Of a stretch of 34,954 nt of DNA, positions 18,921 through 28,387 are shown in pieces (positions within the stretch are counted from its first letter, which is position 1; every line of letters begins with the position of its first letter). Under the pieces are notes generated by a model that was not told where the DNA came from, did no database searches, and saw only the letters and a list, made by a program, of their open reading frames with translations. This DNA is from Tritrichomonas foetus (lineage: Eukaryota > Parabasalia > Tritrichomonadida > Tritrichomonadidae): NCBI GenBank assembly GCA_001839685.1, contig MLAK01000951.1, positions 1-34,954 on the forward strand, read 5' to 3'. Position numbers and translations under genes: made by a program.

Positions 18921-19304
18921 TTACTATTTTCGAAATTACACGTTATTTCTAAAATCTCCAGGCAGATGAAAGATTTAGCCCTTTCCACTAGATCAAAGAG
19001 TTACTCAAATATTTCTCTATATTATCCCTACTATGTGGACAATTTTATCGAATTTATCTTGCAATACACCAATTTTATTGAATTTGAATTTTCCGAAAGA
19101 TTGATGCTTAGATTTTTTTTCAAACTTTGCCAACATGCACAATTTCGTCAGAATGTATTAACATCGATTTATAAAGCATTTTCGTCTTTTGGTTGTCGAG
19201 AATTACGTTCTCAAAAAAAATTCGATATTTGATCAAAATCTAATGAACCAATTGTATTCAACTCACACAAAATCATGAACATTCTTATTAATAAAGAAGG
19301 AAAT
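18921..19304 (+). pseudogene. Decayed ORF next to the assembly gap, unidentified
   Basis: A single frame reads open from 18921 to 19229, about 103 codons, with an ATG at 18966. It is interrupted by TGA at 19230 and then continues in the same frame for 24 more codons to TGA 19305. The peptide is helical and hydrophobic (YVDNFIEFILQYTNFIEF, LCQHAQFRQNVLTSIYKAF) and reads like part of a larger helical protein. Continuation across the stop suggests a dying gene fragment rather than a small gene. I do not recognise the family. Alternatively, 18966-19232 is a real 88-aa protein. Confidence 0.4.
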
Positions 19305-19400
19305 TGAATTTAATTCTGAAATTATTTGAGAATCTTATTTTTTGGGCATAATTTTTTTTTCTTTCTTAAAATCCTTTTGAAGGAGCTTATCCATGTAAAT

Positions 19401-19547
19401 NNNNNNNNNNNNNNNNNNNNNNNNNNNNNNNNNNNNNNNNNNNNNNNNNNNNNNNNNNNNNNNNNNNNNNNNNNNNNNNNNNNNNNNNNNNNNNNNNNNN
19501 NNNNNNNNNNNNNNNNNNNNNNNNNNNNNNNNNNNNNNNNNNNNNNN
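19401..19547. other. Assembly gap (147 N)
   Basis: This is a run of N's between contigs. Open frames drawn across it are artefacts. The flanks give no clue to the missing sequence. Confidence 0.99.
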
Positions 19548-20744
19548 ATAGATGTATACAAACTAACTAGCTCTAGATGTAGAAGACTATTGAGAGATCT
19601 AAATGAATAATTGTTGATATTATTGTCATCTAAAAATTATTTAATTGTAATCCTATTAATAATATATAAATATTATAATTTAAAAATCAAGATACAGAGA
19701 AAACCAAATCCAAAAAAAAATTGTGAGAAAAAAATAAACCCCACAGAAATTTCTGAGAATTATTGAGATAAAAAGTGATTTTATAGCATTAATATCTTGA
19801 TTATTTCTTATCATAAATCGTGCTTTTTATTATCATATGACCCTCCATCGAAAATTATAATGTTTTCCAAAATACAAAAATGAAGTATAAAAAAAATATT
19901 AATAATTTTGATATAAATAAAAAAAATTTAGGCATCAATGAGAAGATTACGAATGTTTTGCCATCTAAATGGCGAGTCATCAGAAAATTCACTTGGCATC
20001 GAGTCTGGAAAAAAACATATTGGATTCCATTTTTCTTGATTTGGTCTTTCAATCGTTGTATCTGTATCCCTGCTTGAGAATGTGCTGTTGAGGACTGCCA
20101 GTCTATTTTCTTCATATACTAAAATTTTATGACAGAAAAGATTTCAATACATTCATATTTGTCAAATGGAAATTGAATTAATTCAACATCACTGAGTTAA
20201 AACTATCAAAATTTTCGCGATTTTTAATTAAAAATCGATAGAAGAAGTGTAAATAGAATTATGGGAAGCAGTATTATAATCTTTGTGATTCTTGGAAAAA
20301 AAGCTTCTCACAATTTTTTTTTAGGCTTTCTCCAAAATCGCTCTTTTTTCGGTTTAATTGTTGCAAAATTTCAAAACTATGAATAAATATGGCTCATAAC
20401 TATAAAAAATAGATTTAACAATTGACTGAAAGCTGTTCACCCGAAAACTGAAACAATAGCTTCTTCAGAATCATTTTCGAAATATTTTTGAATTCGGCCA
20501 TTTGCGAAGTTTGCGATAAGGGAAATTTTCGTCATTCTTTTAGCTATTTGGGTTTTGATTTTTGACTGATGGTATTAAGTAATACTGATGATAAGGATCA
20601 TTTTAGTGATTTCGTACGTTAAGACTATTTGGTTTGTATACATCTTATAAATGATGACAGATTCACTACTTTATAAATGATTAGCGATTAATAATTCATT
20701 GAATTTTTCTTAAGATTTGACCTTTTCCACTTAAACGTTCAACA
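19548..20744. other. Intergenic, mostly featureless
   Basis: This AT-rich 1.2 kb lies upstream of the phosphatase gene. On the minus strand 20115-19855 is open for 86 codons. Its first half is hydrophilic (SSTAHSQAGIQIQRLKDQIK) and its last third is a low-complexity Phe/Leu/Ile string from A/T runs. It is more likely a relic or chance frame than a gene. No clear TCAYW initiator sits just before the phosphatase ATG. Confidence 0.4.
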
Positions 20745-21659
20745 ATGTTCGACGTCAACAAGCTTATTCAGACTCTCTCGGACTGTCAAGTCCCAGATGA
20801 GCGTGATCTTGCGCCCCTTTTCGCCAAAGCTACCGAACTTTTACAAAACGAACAAAATATCAAAAGATTATCTTCACCTATTACAGTTTGCGGTGATATT
20901 CATGGTCAATTCTTCGATCTTCAGGAGCTGTTCCGTGTTGGTGGAGAGTGTCCTGACACGAACTACATTTTCCTTGGCGATTACGTCGATCGTGGATATC
21001 ATTCCGTTGAATCATTCCTTCTTCTTCTATCGCTTTTCGTCCGCTACCCATATCGAATAACTCTTCTCCGTGGCAACCACGAGGCACGTCAGACGACCCA
21101 AGCCTACGGATTTTATGATGAATGCGTCAGAAAATTCGGTTCAGCAAACATTTGGAAAAGTTGTACCGACCTCTTCGATTTATTCCCTATTGCTGCCCTC
21201 ATCGATAACCAAATATTTTGCGTACATGGCGGTTTATCTCCTGATATTCATAATCTCGAAGATATTTCATCGATCGATCGAAAATGCGAGCCACCAAACA
21301 TCGGACCTTACTGCGACCTTTTATGGTCAGATCCAGATGATATCGAAGGATTCAACCAAAGTCCAAGAGGTGCAGGTTATCTCTTTGGCGGGGACGTCGT
21401 TCGCGCTTTTAATGAACAAAACAAAACTACCTTCATTTGTCGAGCACATCAATTGATGATGGACGGTTATGGTCTAATGTTTGACGATTCACTGGCGACC
21501 GTTTGGAGTGCGCCAAATTATTGTTATCGAAGCGGAAATGTTGCATCCATTTTAGAATTCGATGAAAGATTAAACAGATCCTTTAAGATCTTCGAAGCTA
21601 CGCCCGCTAACGAGTGCAGAAACTCGTTACAGCCCCCAGTTCTTGAATACTTCTCTTGA
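20745..21659 (+). CDS. PP2A/PP4/PP6-type serine/threonine protein phosphatase catalytic subunit
   Basis: This 304-aa enzyme hydrolyses phosphoserine and phosphothreonine on proteins using two active-site metals. All PPP-family signatures are present: GDIHG at 50-54 (D51, H53), GDYVDRG at 78-84, RGNHE at 109-113, HGGLSPD at 161-167, RAHQ with H235, and WSAPNYCYRSGN from about 254. Length (304) and the SAPNYCYR motif place it in the PP2A/PP4/PP6 branch rather than PP1 or PP5. The usual C-terminal tail of that branch is (D)YFL, whose terminal Leu is carboxymethylated. Here the tail reads EYFS and then TGA, so the methyl-acceptor leucine is replaced by serine although the tyrosine (Y302) remains. 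Codons are GC-rich for this locus, which suggests good expression. Confidence 0.95.
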   Translation: MFDVNKLIQTLSDCQVPDERDLAPLFAKATELLQNEQNIKRLSSPITVCGDIHGQFFDLQELFRVGGECPDTNYIFLGDYVDRGYHSVESFLLLLSLFVRYPYRITLLRGNHEARQTTQAYGFYDECVRKFGSANIWKSCTDLFDLFPIAALIDNQIFCVHGGLSPDIHNLEDISSIDRKCEPPNIGPYCDLLWSDPDDIEGFNQSPRGAGYLFGGDVVRAFNEQNKTTFICRAHQLMMDGYGLMFDDSLATVWSAPNYCYRSGNVASILEFDERLNRSFKIFEATPANECRNSLQPPVLEYFS

Positions 21660-21830
21660 GTGCGCCTACATTCTGTCTTTTGCCTTATTAAATGTACCAA
21701 AACCTTCATTCTTTTTATTCTTATTTTATATATGTATATATGAAATCAATCACATTCGACAAAATCTGAGTAGAGAAATAATAATGGTAAGTTTTTTTTA
21801 CCCAGTATATAAGCGGTTTGAGAAAAAAGA

Positions 21831-21989
21831 GTAAATGTGATGTGACTTTGAATGTATCTTCGACTCATTAGGTCATTGTATGAGGCTCTGGCGCGTGAAC
21901 ATGGAGGATGGAGAGTAGCGAAGCGGATTGGCTACTCATACTCCACTTCGAAGTGGCCCAAAACACTAAAAAAGTAACATCACATTTAC
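21831..21989. mobile_element. 159-bp GC-rich miniature element with inverted ends
   Basis: The outer 16 bases (GTAAATGTGATGTGAC at 21831-21846 and its inverted partner at 21974-21989) match with one mismatch; the pairing extends to 19 bp if the next TTT/AAA is counted. The core is strikingly GC-rich compared with its surroundings. It contains a 7-bp stem (GAGTAGC 21913-21919 / GCTACTC 21931-21937) and a perfect palindrome CCACTTCGAAGTGG at 21943-21956. No target-site duplication directly abuts the repeats, although TTTACCCA occurs at 21797 and 21985. It could be a MITE or fold-back element; a structured RNA gene is the alternative. Confidence 0.5.
21852..21977 (+). CDS. 41-codon ORF inside the inverted-repeat element
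   Basis: The GC-rich core encodes a compact basic peptide from ATG to TAA. It contains YEALAREHGGWRVAKRIGYS followed by YSTSKWPKTLKK. The G-W-x-V-A-x-R-I-G-x-S pattern is reminiscent of a helix-turn-helix, as found at the N-terminus of transposases and resolvases. It may be the surviving DNA-binding end of a lost transposase rather than a functional gene. Its base composition is unlike its neighbours. Assignment is tentative. Confidence 0.3.
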   Translation: MYLRLIRSLYEALAREHGGWRVAKRIGYSYSTSKWPKTLKK

Positions 21990-22437
21990 CCATTCAGTTT
22001 TTATAAGTAATAACTCAGATCATCCTTCTTTCCCCTGTTTATTTCTTGTAAAGTTTAAGCTTCTTTGCTAAACTATATAAAAATTTTTTACAATTCGATG
22101 TTCAAACAAGCCTCATCAAAATTTTGTAAATTACACAAATTCATTTCTATTATTCGAAAAAAAAATTATCTTTCATAAAACTTGCCACTTATACTTCAGT
22201 ATCTTCATTTAATCTTAATAGACATATTTTTGTAAAACTCTAATGAATGATAATCAGATATGAATATCATTTCATTGTTTTTGTTTAATTTGAAGAATAT
22301 AGGATCACAATATGCAACATGAATTATGTTACATAATATAACATCCAAGTAATAATTTTCTAAATAGGAAGCTTTAGAAAATGAATTTTTTAAAATTTTT
22401 CGAATTTTTTTAATTTGCCATATGAATTGAAAATTTG

Positions 22438-22442
22438 TCATT
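22438..22442 (+). promoter_or_regulatory. Initiator-like motif (TCATT) of the VPS9-type gene
   Basis: TCATT is centred 28 nt before the ATG at 22468. It overlaps the TTG-led upstream extension of the frame, which argues that this extension is leader and not protein. Confidence 0.4.
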
Positions 22443-22467
22443 TGAAAAATCGAAAACATTTTTTGCT

Positions 22468-25161
22468 ATGAATCCGGATGACTTTTACGCACAGCTCAAA
22501 GAGACAGTCGATTTCATTCAACGCGAGATAGCCCTACAGCAGTATCAAAAAGACGAATTAATGACCAAATTGGATTCTGAAATTGCTTATTTTACGGAAT
22601 CATTGCTTGAAAATCACAAAATTTTTTACTCGCGTCTTGCTTTACTTTTTGACGTTCTGGAAAATAAATTTGCAAATAAAAGTCAATATTCGATTCTCGT
22701 CGAACTCGAAAAAAAGCAATTTATTTCAGACAAATTACCAAACATCAATCTGGATGACATTTCACTTCATAAATTCACGCAGATGTTTGATAATGGAAAA
22801 TTTCCACGCGAGAGAATCACAAATTCATTAATATTTTCAACAGCACCTTCAGCTTTCAACTTTTTCATTAGAGAGAGAGACGTGGAAAGCTATTTTACTT
22901 TTTTAAGAAACTTGGAAGACAAAGAGCTCATGAAACAATTCATCAAGCCACTATTTTTCACTCCACAAACAATTTATTTTATTTACAATGCTTTTTATGA
23001 AAAAATGAATCCTTATTTAACAGGTAGAGAAATGTCTGAGATAACACTGTTTGAAGAAATTCGGAAAGGACTTAAAGAAAATATTCACAAATGTCCAAAA
23101 TACATTTTAGATCTTTTCCGGAACAAACAAATAGGCATAGATCCCAATGAATTGATAAAAAATTATTTCTTAGATTTCATTTTTAGTTATCCTCAGATCT
23201 TTGGTCTTTTAAGTCCGCTCGATCCAATTTCTCTTAGCGATCAACATGAAAATAACATTAAGAGCATTAAAAATAATGAGAAATATATTCATGTTTTCAG
23301 TCAAATTTTCGAAGGTTTTGATTCAGTACAATTTGAATCACTTTTGATTGACGATCTTAACAATGATTACAGTTTCCCAGATAATATTAAATATGTTGAT
23401 ACAAATGACATTAACAACATACTCCTTAAAAAAGAGATAAATTCTTACAATCTGTTCATCCTGAAAGATAAAGGCGATTATCAAGATTACCACGAGAATC
23501 AAAACACATTAGATAGTGATGAAGTAGCTTTAATATCAATCAGAAATCTCTTTAAAATAGCTCCACCTCTTCCAAGTAGATTACCAGGCAATCTTAAATC
23601 TTTAAATCCAATGGATATCATTAAAAAATTAATTGTTAATCGTGGTAATTCATCACAGCTTTATTGGCGAAAGGGACTTTTTGAAGAGGCAGAATTATGG
23701 ATCAAGACTAGTAGAAAAACTAAAGAATATAATTATATGAATAATTGGAAAAATAAATTTAAAAGAATGAAAGATGATCATAAATCTGATATAGAAGGAT
23801 TAACACGAACACAAAATCACTACAAGTTGCTTTCTTTTATCGAAAAAAACTCGAGGTTTGCATTTGATATAATTCATGAATATTTACCAACGCGCGCCTT
23901 ACAGAATCTCCTTGCAAATGAAAAGAAAAATATTGCGATTAAAGGTGATATTTATGACTCTTCAATACTTCACAATTACAAACAAGATCTCCAAAATGTA
24001 ATTAAAGAAATAGAAAGTAAATATTTTGAAAATTATCATTTTGAAAACATTCCTTTATACATTGCAATCAATAAATTATTATTCTCCAAATTCATTGAAA
24101 AAAACAAAGATCTATCTGTGATGGACAAATCATTCCACACCATTATTCGGAATGAAATAGAACAAATTGAAGAAAGAATCCTCGAAAACCAAGAAAATTA
24201 CGAAAATGAAGAAAATTCAAATTTAGAAAATGGTGAGAGCGAGAATGAAGAAGAGATTTATAATAGTCCTCTGTTTTTGATTTCACCAGAGGATGCTGTT
24301 TTTGAGAAAATTATTAATACACTTTCTATTGCCTTCACGAGTAACACCAATCCATTAACGAAAGCAAAAGAAATTGTGAAGACTTTTGAACAAATTCGAA
24401 AATTTATTGAATTTTCCACTGGATGTGCAGTTAAATCAACTGACGGCAATTTCATAAAATCGGTATTTATGGTTATCAATCCACCAATGATTATCTCTAA
24501 TTACATTTATCTTTCCGAATACTTATTCAACTCCCCGATTCGATCTTCAACAAATTCTTCTTCGAATACTTCTGTCGAGGTGAATAATTTGGAAGATTGT
24601 GTGAAAGAAGCACAAAGGATTTTCGAGATTGAACTTTTGCATTTATTGAGAAGAAGCAGTCACAAAAACAAAACGCTTGATATGTTTGTTGAATATACAA
24701 ATGTAAGAAAATACTCAATTAAACTCGACATTTATGGAGGTGAAAATAAATTGAAAGTTTTGGCAAAATTAGCTGGATTCTTGGATAAAAAGCATGTTGA
24801 TGATGCTTTTGATTCATGTAAAGAATATTTGGCATCATTAAATCAAATCTCACTTAGAATTGCTGATGGCAAAACTTTTAATTATGCAATGTGTGAAGTA
24901 ACAAATAAAAAAACACTTGTTAAGAGTTCTTTAGATGGTCCAGCTGTTATTATTTTCGATAGCAATGAAGATTTTAGCAATTTAAAGAAGATTCCATATG
25001 CAAATAAAGTTTTGATTCTTGTTTCAAAGGATTGCAACTCATTGGATTACAATTATATCCAAAAGAAAGTGAAAAATATTAATAAGGAAGTGAAATGTAT
25101 CGAATATACCAATGATGACATAAAAAGCATCATGTCAGGATTCCTTGTAAGATGCATATAA
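22468..25161 (+). CDS. Probable VPS9-domain protein (Rab5-type guanine nucleotide exchange factor)
   Basis: This 897-aa soluble, mostly helical protein starts at the first ATG; the frame begins 11 codons earlier at TTG. The N-terminal third includes a helical region at about 110-240 (FNFFIRERDVESYFTFLRNL and following). It resembles the helical region that precedes VPS9 domains in other protists, and faintly RasGAP folds. An acidic Glu/Asn-rich linker lies near 570-605. The segment at about 620-690 fits a VPS9 domain: a helix with KEIVKTFEQIRKFIEF, then STDGNFIKSVFMVINPP and SNYIYLSEYLF. D659 and the tyrosines after SN occupy the positions of the catalytic Asp and Tyr of Rabex-5. The last 200 residues are an unrecognised alpha/beta region. 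If right, it activates Rab5-like GTPases at early endosomes. Assignment is by motif only. Confidence 0.55.
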   Translation: MNPDDFYAQLKETVDFIQREIALQQYQKDELMTKLDSEIAYFTESLLENHKIFYSRLALLFDVLENKFANKSQYSILVELEKKQFISDKLPNINLDDISLHKFTQMFDNGKFPRERITNSLIFSTAPSAFNFFIRERDVESYFTFLRNLEDKELMKQFIKPLFFTPQTIYFIYNAFYEKMNPYLTGREMSEITLFEEIRKGLKENIHKCPKYILDLFRNKQIGIDPNELIKNYFLDFIFSYPQIFGLLSPLDPISLSDQHENNIKSIKNNEKYIHVFSQIFEGFDSVQFESLLIDDLNNDYSFPDNIKYVDTNDINNILLKKEINSYNLFILKDKGDYQDYHENQNTLDSDEVALISIRNLFKIAPPLPSRLPGNLKSLNPMDIIKKLIVNRGNSSQLYWRKGLFEEAELWIKTSRKTKEYNYMNNWKNKFKRMKDDHKSDIEGLTRTQNHYKLLSFIEKNSRFAFDIIHEYLPTRALQNLLANEKKNIAIKGDIYDSSILHNYKQDLQNVIKEIESKYFENYHFENIPLYIAINKLLFSKFIEKNKDLSVMDKSFHTIIRNEIEQIEERILENQENYENEENSNLENGESENEEEIYNSPLFLISPEDAVFEKIINTLSIAFTSNTNPLTKAKEIVKTFEQIRKFIEFSTGCAVKSTDGNFIKSVFMVINPPMIISNYIYLSEYLFNSPIRSSTNSSSNTSVEVNNLEDCVKEAQRIFEIELLHLLRRSSHKNKTLDMFVEYTNVRKYSIKLDIYGGENKLKVLAKLAGFLDKKHVDDAFDSCKEYLASLNQISLRIADGKTFNYAMCEVTNKKTLVKSSLDGPAVIIFDSNEDFSNLKKIPYANKVLILVSKDCNSLDYNYIQKKVKNINKEVKCIEYTNDDIKSIMSGFLVRCI

Positions 25162-26434
25162 TTTTCCCTAAAATATGAACAAAAAAACAACAGTTTATTA
25201 TTCTTTCTTTTAATAATTATACTTTCTTTTAATAGAGATTTGTTTTATTCTGTCCAGATATAATAAAAAAGACAACAAACACATGGAATATTGAACTAAT
25301 TACGGGCAATTATGATATCAAGAGAAATGAATATCTGATGTTGAACAAAATGAAGGAATTGGAGAAAAATATCGAAATTGGTAAAAACAAGAATAAACCT
25401 TTTGCGCTGAGTGAAAATTGATAACATTATACATATTCTCGAAGACAAATAAAATGAAACCGTTAAATCACAACCTGTTGGTTAAGAATCATATTCCAAC
25501 TCAATTTTTTTCTGTGTGTGCGACTAGATAATTTCGGTTTATTTTTTAATTGAGACAGAAAATTTTGAGGATAAATAGCGGTTAATCATCAAATATTTTT
25601 ACCATTTATCTTCTTTCATCGTCAAATTTATTTGGTTTTTTCATTCATTACACAAAATGCACAATAATGGTCAACAACTTGATGACATCAAATACTAGTT
25701 GGAGAATTTGAAATATTTATGAGAATAGATCAATTGATTACATGTCTTATTCGATTATTTCGCTTGAACGAGAATTATTTTTGAGAATAATAATGGAATA
25801 ATGTTTATGCATTATTTTTAATTTTAAATTATTATAATATAATTGTTTGAGAAAGATATTTATGACTTTCTTTCGTAGATAACAAATAGAAATTTTGAAT
25901 AATTGCATAGAAATTTCTGAAGATTTTATGAAATAAGAATACAATGATTTTTGACTTTATCTCATTGGTAAAAGGTAGAAATTAAATGGACATCATTTCT
26001 TATTGATTTAGCTTTACATTGTTATTGTGAAAAATGAAATAAAAGCTTGATGCAATTTGGTCATCATCCTAGAGTTTAGGCTCTATTGTTGGTTTTCAGA
26101 TTGAGTCAAAAACGATGAAAAATTCTGATAATAAAATACTTTTTCTCAATTTAGTCAAAAATATGTAAATTCAGAGTTCAAACGTCTTACAAAAAGCCGA
26201 AAATTTCAATGTTTTTTTTTAGAAAGTTTTTTTTGTACTTTTTTCAGAAAAGGAGGAATAGTGAAAGTTATTATCTGAAAAAGTGAAATATCTCCATTTA
26301 GAAATATTATTTAAAAAGTTGAACCAAGCTTTTAAAGTGAAAGGGACTAAACTGAAAAAGTTCATGACTTGAATAATTTATATCAAAAAAAAAAGGATAA
26401 TCGAAAATATCTCATGAAGTCACGCGGAAATAAA
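25162..26434. other. Intergenic with a short coding-like relic
   Basis: This 1.27-kb AT-rich spacer contains a 61-codon open stretch at 25236-25418 (+) without an initiating ATG at its head. It reads like protein (TWNIELITGNYDIKRNEYLM, then Lys/Asn/Glu-rich) and ends at TGA 25419. It is probably a dead gene fragment of unknown family. An AT-rich minus frame at 25747-25944 looks spurious. Nothing else is recognisable. Confidence 0.35.
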
Positions 26435-27001
26435 ATGTCGATCGCTGTTTATTTACCAAGCCGATATGTCGTAAAATTAAACGTTTCCCCAAATTCACAG
26501 ATCTGTGAGCTTTGCAATATCGTTCCGTATAAAAATATCTCATTTATTTTCAATGGCCAGCTTTTGTGCGATAAAAAGACCTTCAAATATTACAAAATCC
26601 GAAAGGACGACTCCGTTGTCATTCTGAGAGATCATCAGGCAAAATCAGAGGTTCAAAAATGGATCGGCATTACTCAAGACTTAGAATTATTCAACGATAG
26701 AATGCAGATGATGCTAAAAAGTGGAAACGCGCGAGAAGCCGCCCGCGTTCGTGATATCGCCCTCACCAAAATCGAAAGAAAGCCGAGATTTTTCCGAAAA
26801 CTTTGCTCATCGTATAAACCAAAAATTGTCGAAACTGAAAGTACAGCTATTAATATCGATTTTTTCCCGCTTGAAGAGCCCGCGTGCGATCCATTACCAA
26901 CATTTTTCGATTACGATACAGATTTTCAACAGGTTCCAAAAATGACCAATAACGAACCAATAATTGCTGTTGATTCTGTCGAGCCATTTTTGAAGCCGTA
27001 A
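26435..27001 (+). CDS. Small ubiquitin-like-domain protein, function unknown
   Basis: This is a 188-aa protein. I chose the ATG at 26435 because a ubiquitin-like beta-grasp begins exactly there (MSIAVYLPSRYVVKLNVSPN, then ISFIFNGQLLCDKKTFKYYK, IRKDDSVVIL; residues 1-66). An in-frame ATG at 26414 would add seven residues; the TTG-led extension to 26369 is not credible. There is no C-terminal Gly-Gly after the domain, so it is not a processed conjugatable modifier. The next 60 residues are basic and helical (AREAARVRDIALTKIERKPR), and the tail is acidic and Pro-rich. It may be an adaptor of ubiquitin or proteasome pathways; that is inference. The stop overlaps TAAA, a trichomonad-type poly(A) signal. 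Confidence 0.7.
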   Translation: MSIAVYLPSRYVVKLNVSPNSQICELCNIVPYKNISFIFNGQLLCDKKTFKYYKIRKDDSVVILRDHQAKSEVQKWIGITQDLELFNDRMQMMLKSGNAREAARVRDIALTKIERKPRFFRKLCSSYKPKIVETESTAINIDFFPLEEPACDPLPTFFDYDTDFQQVPKMTNNEPIIAVDSVEPFLKP

Positions 27002-27090
27002 ATTTCTATCTGTCGATTTGTGTCAAATGTCATTATTTTTGTGCCACTTTTTTATGGAAAGGAAGAAATAAGCACAAAAAAACCAAAACC

Positions 27091-27097
<7 letters not shown>

Positions 27098-27165
<68 letters not shown>
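27098..27165 (+). repeat. Uninterrupted run of 68 A's
   Basis: A pure A68 homopolymer begins 97 nt after the stop of the ubiquitin-like gene, preceded by A-rich (CCAAAA)n-like sequence. The true length is uncertain because such runs are poorly sequenced. It is the longest homopolymer in the window. Confidence 0.9.
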
Positions 27166-27170
<5 letters not shown>

Positions 27171-27566
27171 AGAAAGAAAGAAAATGGGAAAAGACATGAT
27201 GAGAAAGACAAATAGAACTGGGAAATGAATTGTCAGATTTTTTTTATTGTTCATTGGCTCACCAAAACTTTTTCAATTCGTTCAGGTGGAACTATTGAAA
27301 CGGTTTTAAGCAATAAATTAACAAATTTTGTTAAAAATCATTTGATAACAAATCGATAAAAATCCCAAACTCTTTGTGTTTATAAATAAAGATCTTGTAA
27401 AAAAAAGTTTTTTAATTTTTAATTTTTATCTTCAATCTTGTTAAAAATCACAGCTTGCGGTACGCTTTTTGAAAGTCATTATTATAGAGGAGATTTCACT
27501 CAAATGTTTAAGGGATTTCATTCGGAATTTCATCATAAAATTCTGGTGGAATCGTTCATGAAATGA

Positions 27567-28373
27567 TTAAAGTGAACTTTTCAGTCTCTTTTTGTTTTTT
27601 ATAACATCTTTATGTTTAATCAAAACTTTTATTGTTTCACCATATTCTCGACTTTCTAGATCTTTCCATAGTTTCTTATGATATTTATATTTTCTACATG
27701 CAATTTGGAGTGGTGATTGTTTATAAATTAAATCATATAAACTTGATTATTTTTTCTAAAGATATCAATATCTGGATGTTTTAAAAGTACATAAACAATG
27801 TCAGTATTATGATTAAAGCATGATTTATGAAGAATCGTATCTCCAGAAAAAATTGATGAGAACATCGTTATTTTGGGCATTAATATCGATATTTGGGATT
27901 TCAATCAATCGTTGTATATCAAATAACTTATGGGTATACCTTATAAGATGTAGTATTGAATTACCATTGCTACTTTTGATGTTGATGTCGATTTTAGGAT
28001 GTTCAAGAACAACCCATAATTTATAATTGAATGCTCGAAATACTGGGGGTTCAGCATCCAAACTAAAATTAACATCTATATCGGCATTTTGTAGAAGATC
28101 ACGTAAAATATCAACATTTCCACCATAACATGCATCTGAGAAAATATTTCTCATATTGTCTTTCAGATTTTTGTTTTTACAATTCAATCTTTCATATCCA
28201 AGAAGATTAATCATTTTTTGATACAAATTATAAAACCCTATATAGCATGCTCGTAGGAGAATTTCTTCATGAATATCAAAAATATTGGAATCATGATATC
28301 GAAATTTTTCATGTTTAATCATGATTTCGATAAGATCATTACATGTCGATTTTTGGATATTCTTTGGAACATA
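27567..28373 (-). pseudogene. Frameshifted 3' part of an ankyrin-repeat gene
   Basis: Ankyrin-type sequence continues downstream of the 714-aa ORF in successive frames. Piece 1 is 28373-27825, with IFSDACYGGNVDILRDLLQ and WVVLEHPKIDINIKSSNGNS. Near 27848 the frame shifts and ankyrin resumes with GDTILHKSCFNHNTDIVYVL and LKHPDIDIFRKNN. Near 27740 it shifts again to SPLQIACRKYKYHKKLW and runs to TAA at 27567-27569. Each piece keeps ankyrin features (TILH, V..LL, P.IDI), so this is a single degraded coding region. It is most simply the lost C-terminus of the upstream gene on the same strand, from which it is separated by only about 15 nt and a frame change. Confidence 0.75.
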
Positions 28374-28387
28374 TTATAAAATAATAA

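Noticed and set aside
19322..19610. Open frames spanning the run of N's
   Set aside because: Most of their length is unknown sequence; the open reading is an artefact of the gap.
21943..21956. CCACTTCGAAGTGG as a tRNA T-arm
   Set aside because: The loop would be six bases, not seven, and no acceptor, D or anticodon arms can be drawn around it. It is a plain palindrome.
21797..21992. TTTACCCA direct repeats as a target-site duplication of the 159-bp element
   Set aside because: The left copy lies 26 bp away from the inverted repeat and the right copy overlaps it, so the geometry does not fit an insertion.
26369..26434. Longer ubiquitin-like protein starting at TTG 26369 or ATG 26414
   Set aside because: The beta-grasp domain begins exactly at the ATG at 26435, and the upstream codons are Lys/Asn low complexity. 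ATG 26414 remains possible.
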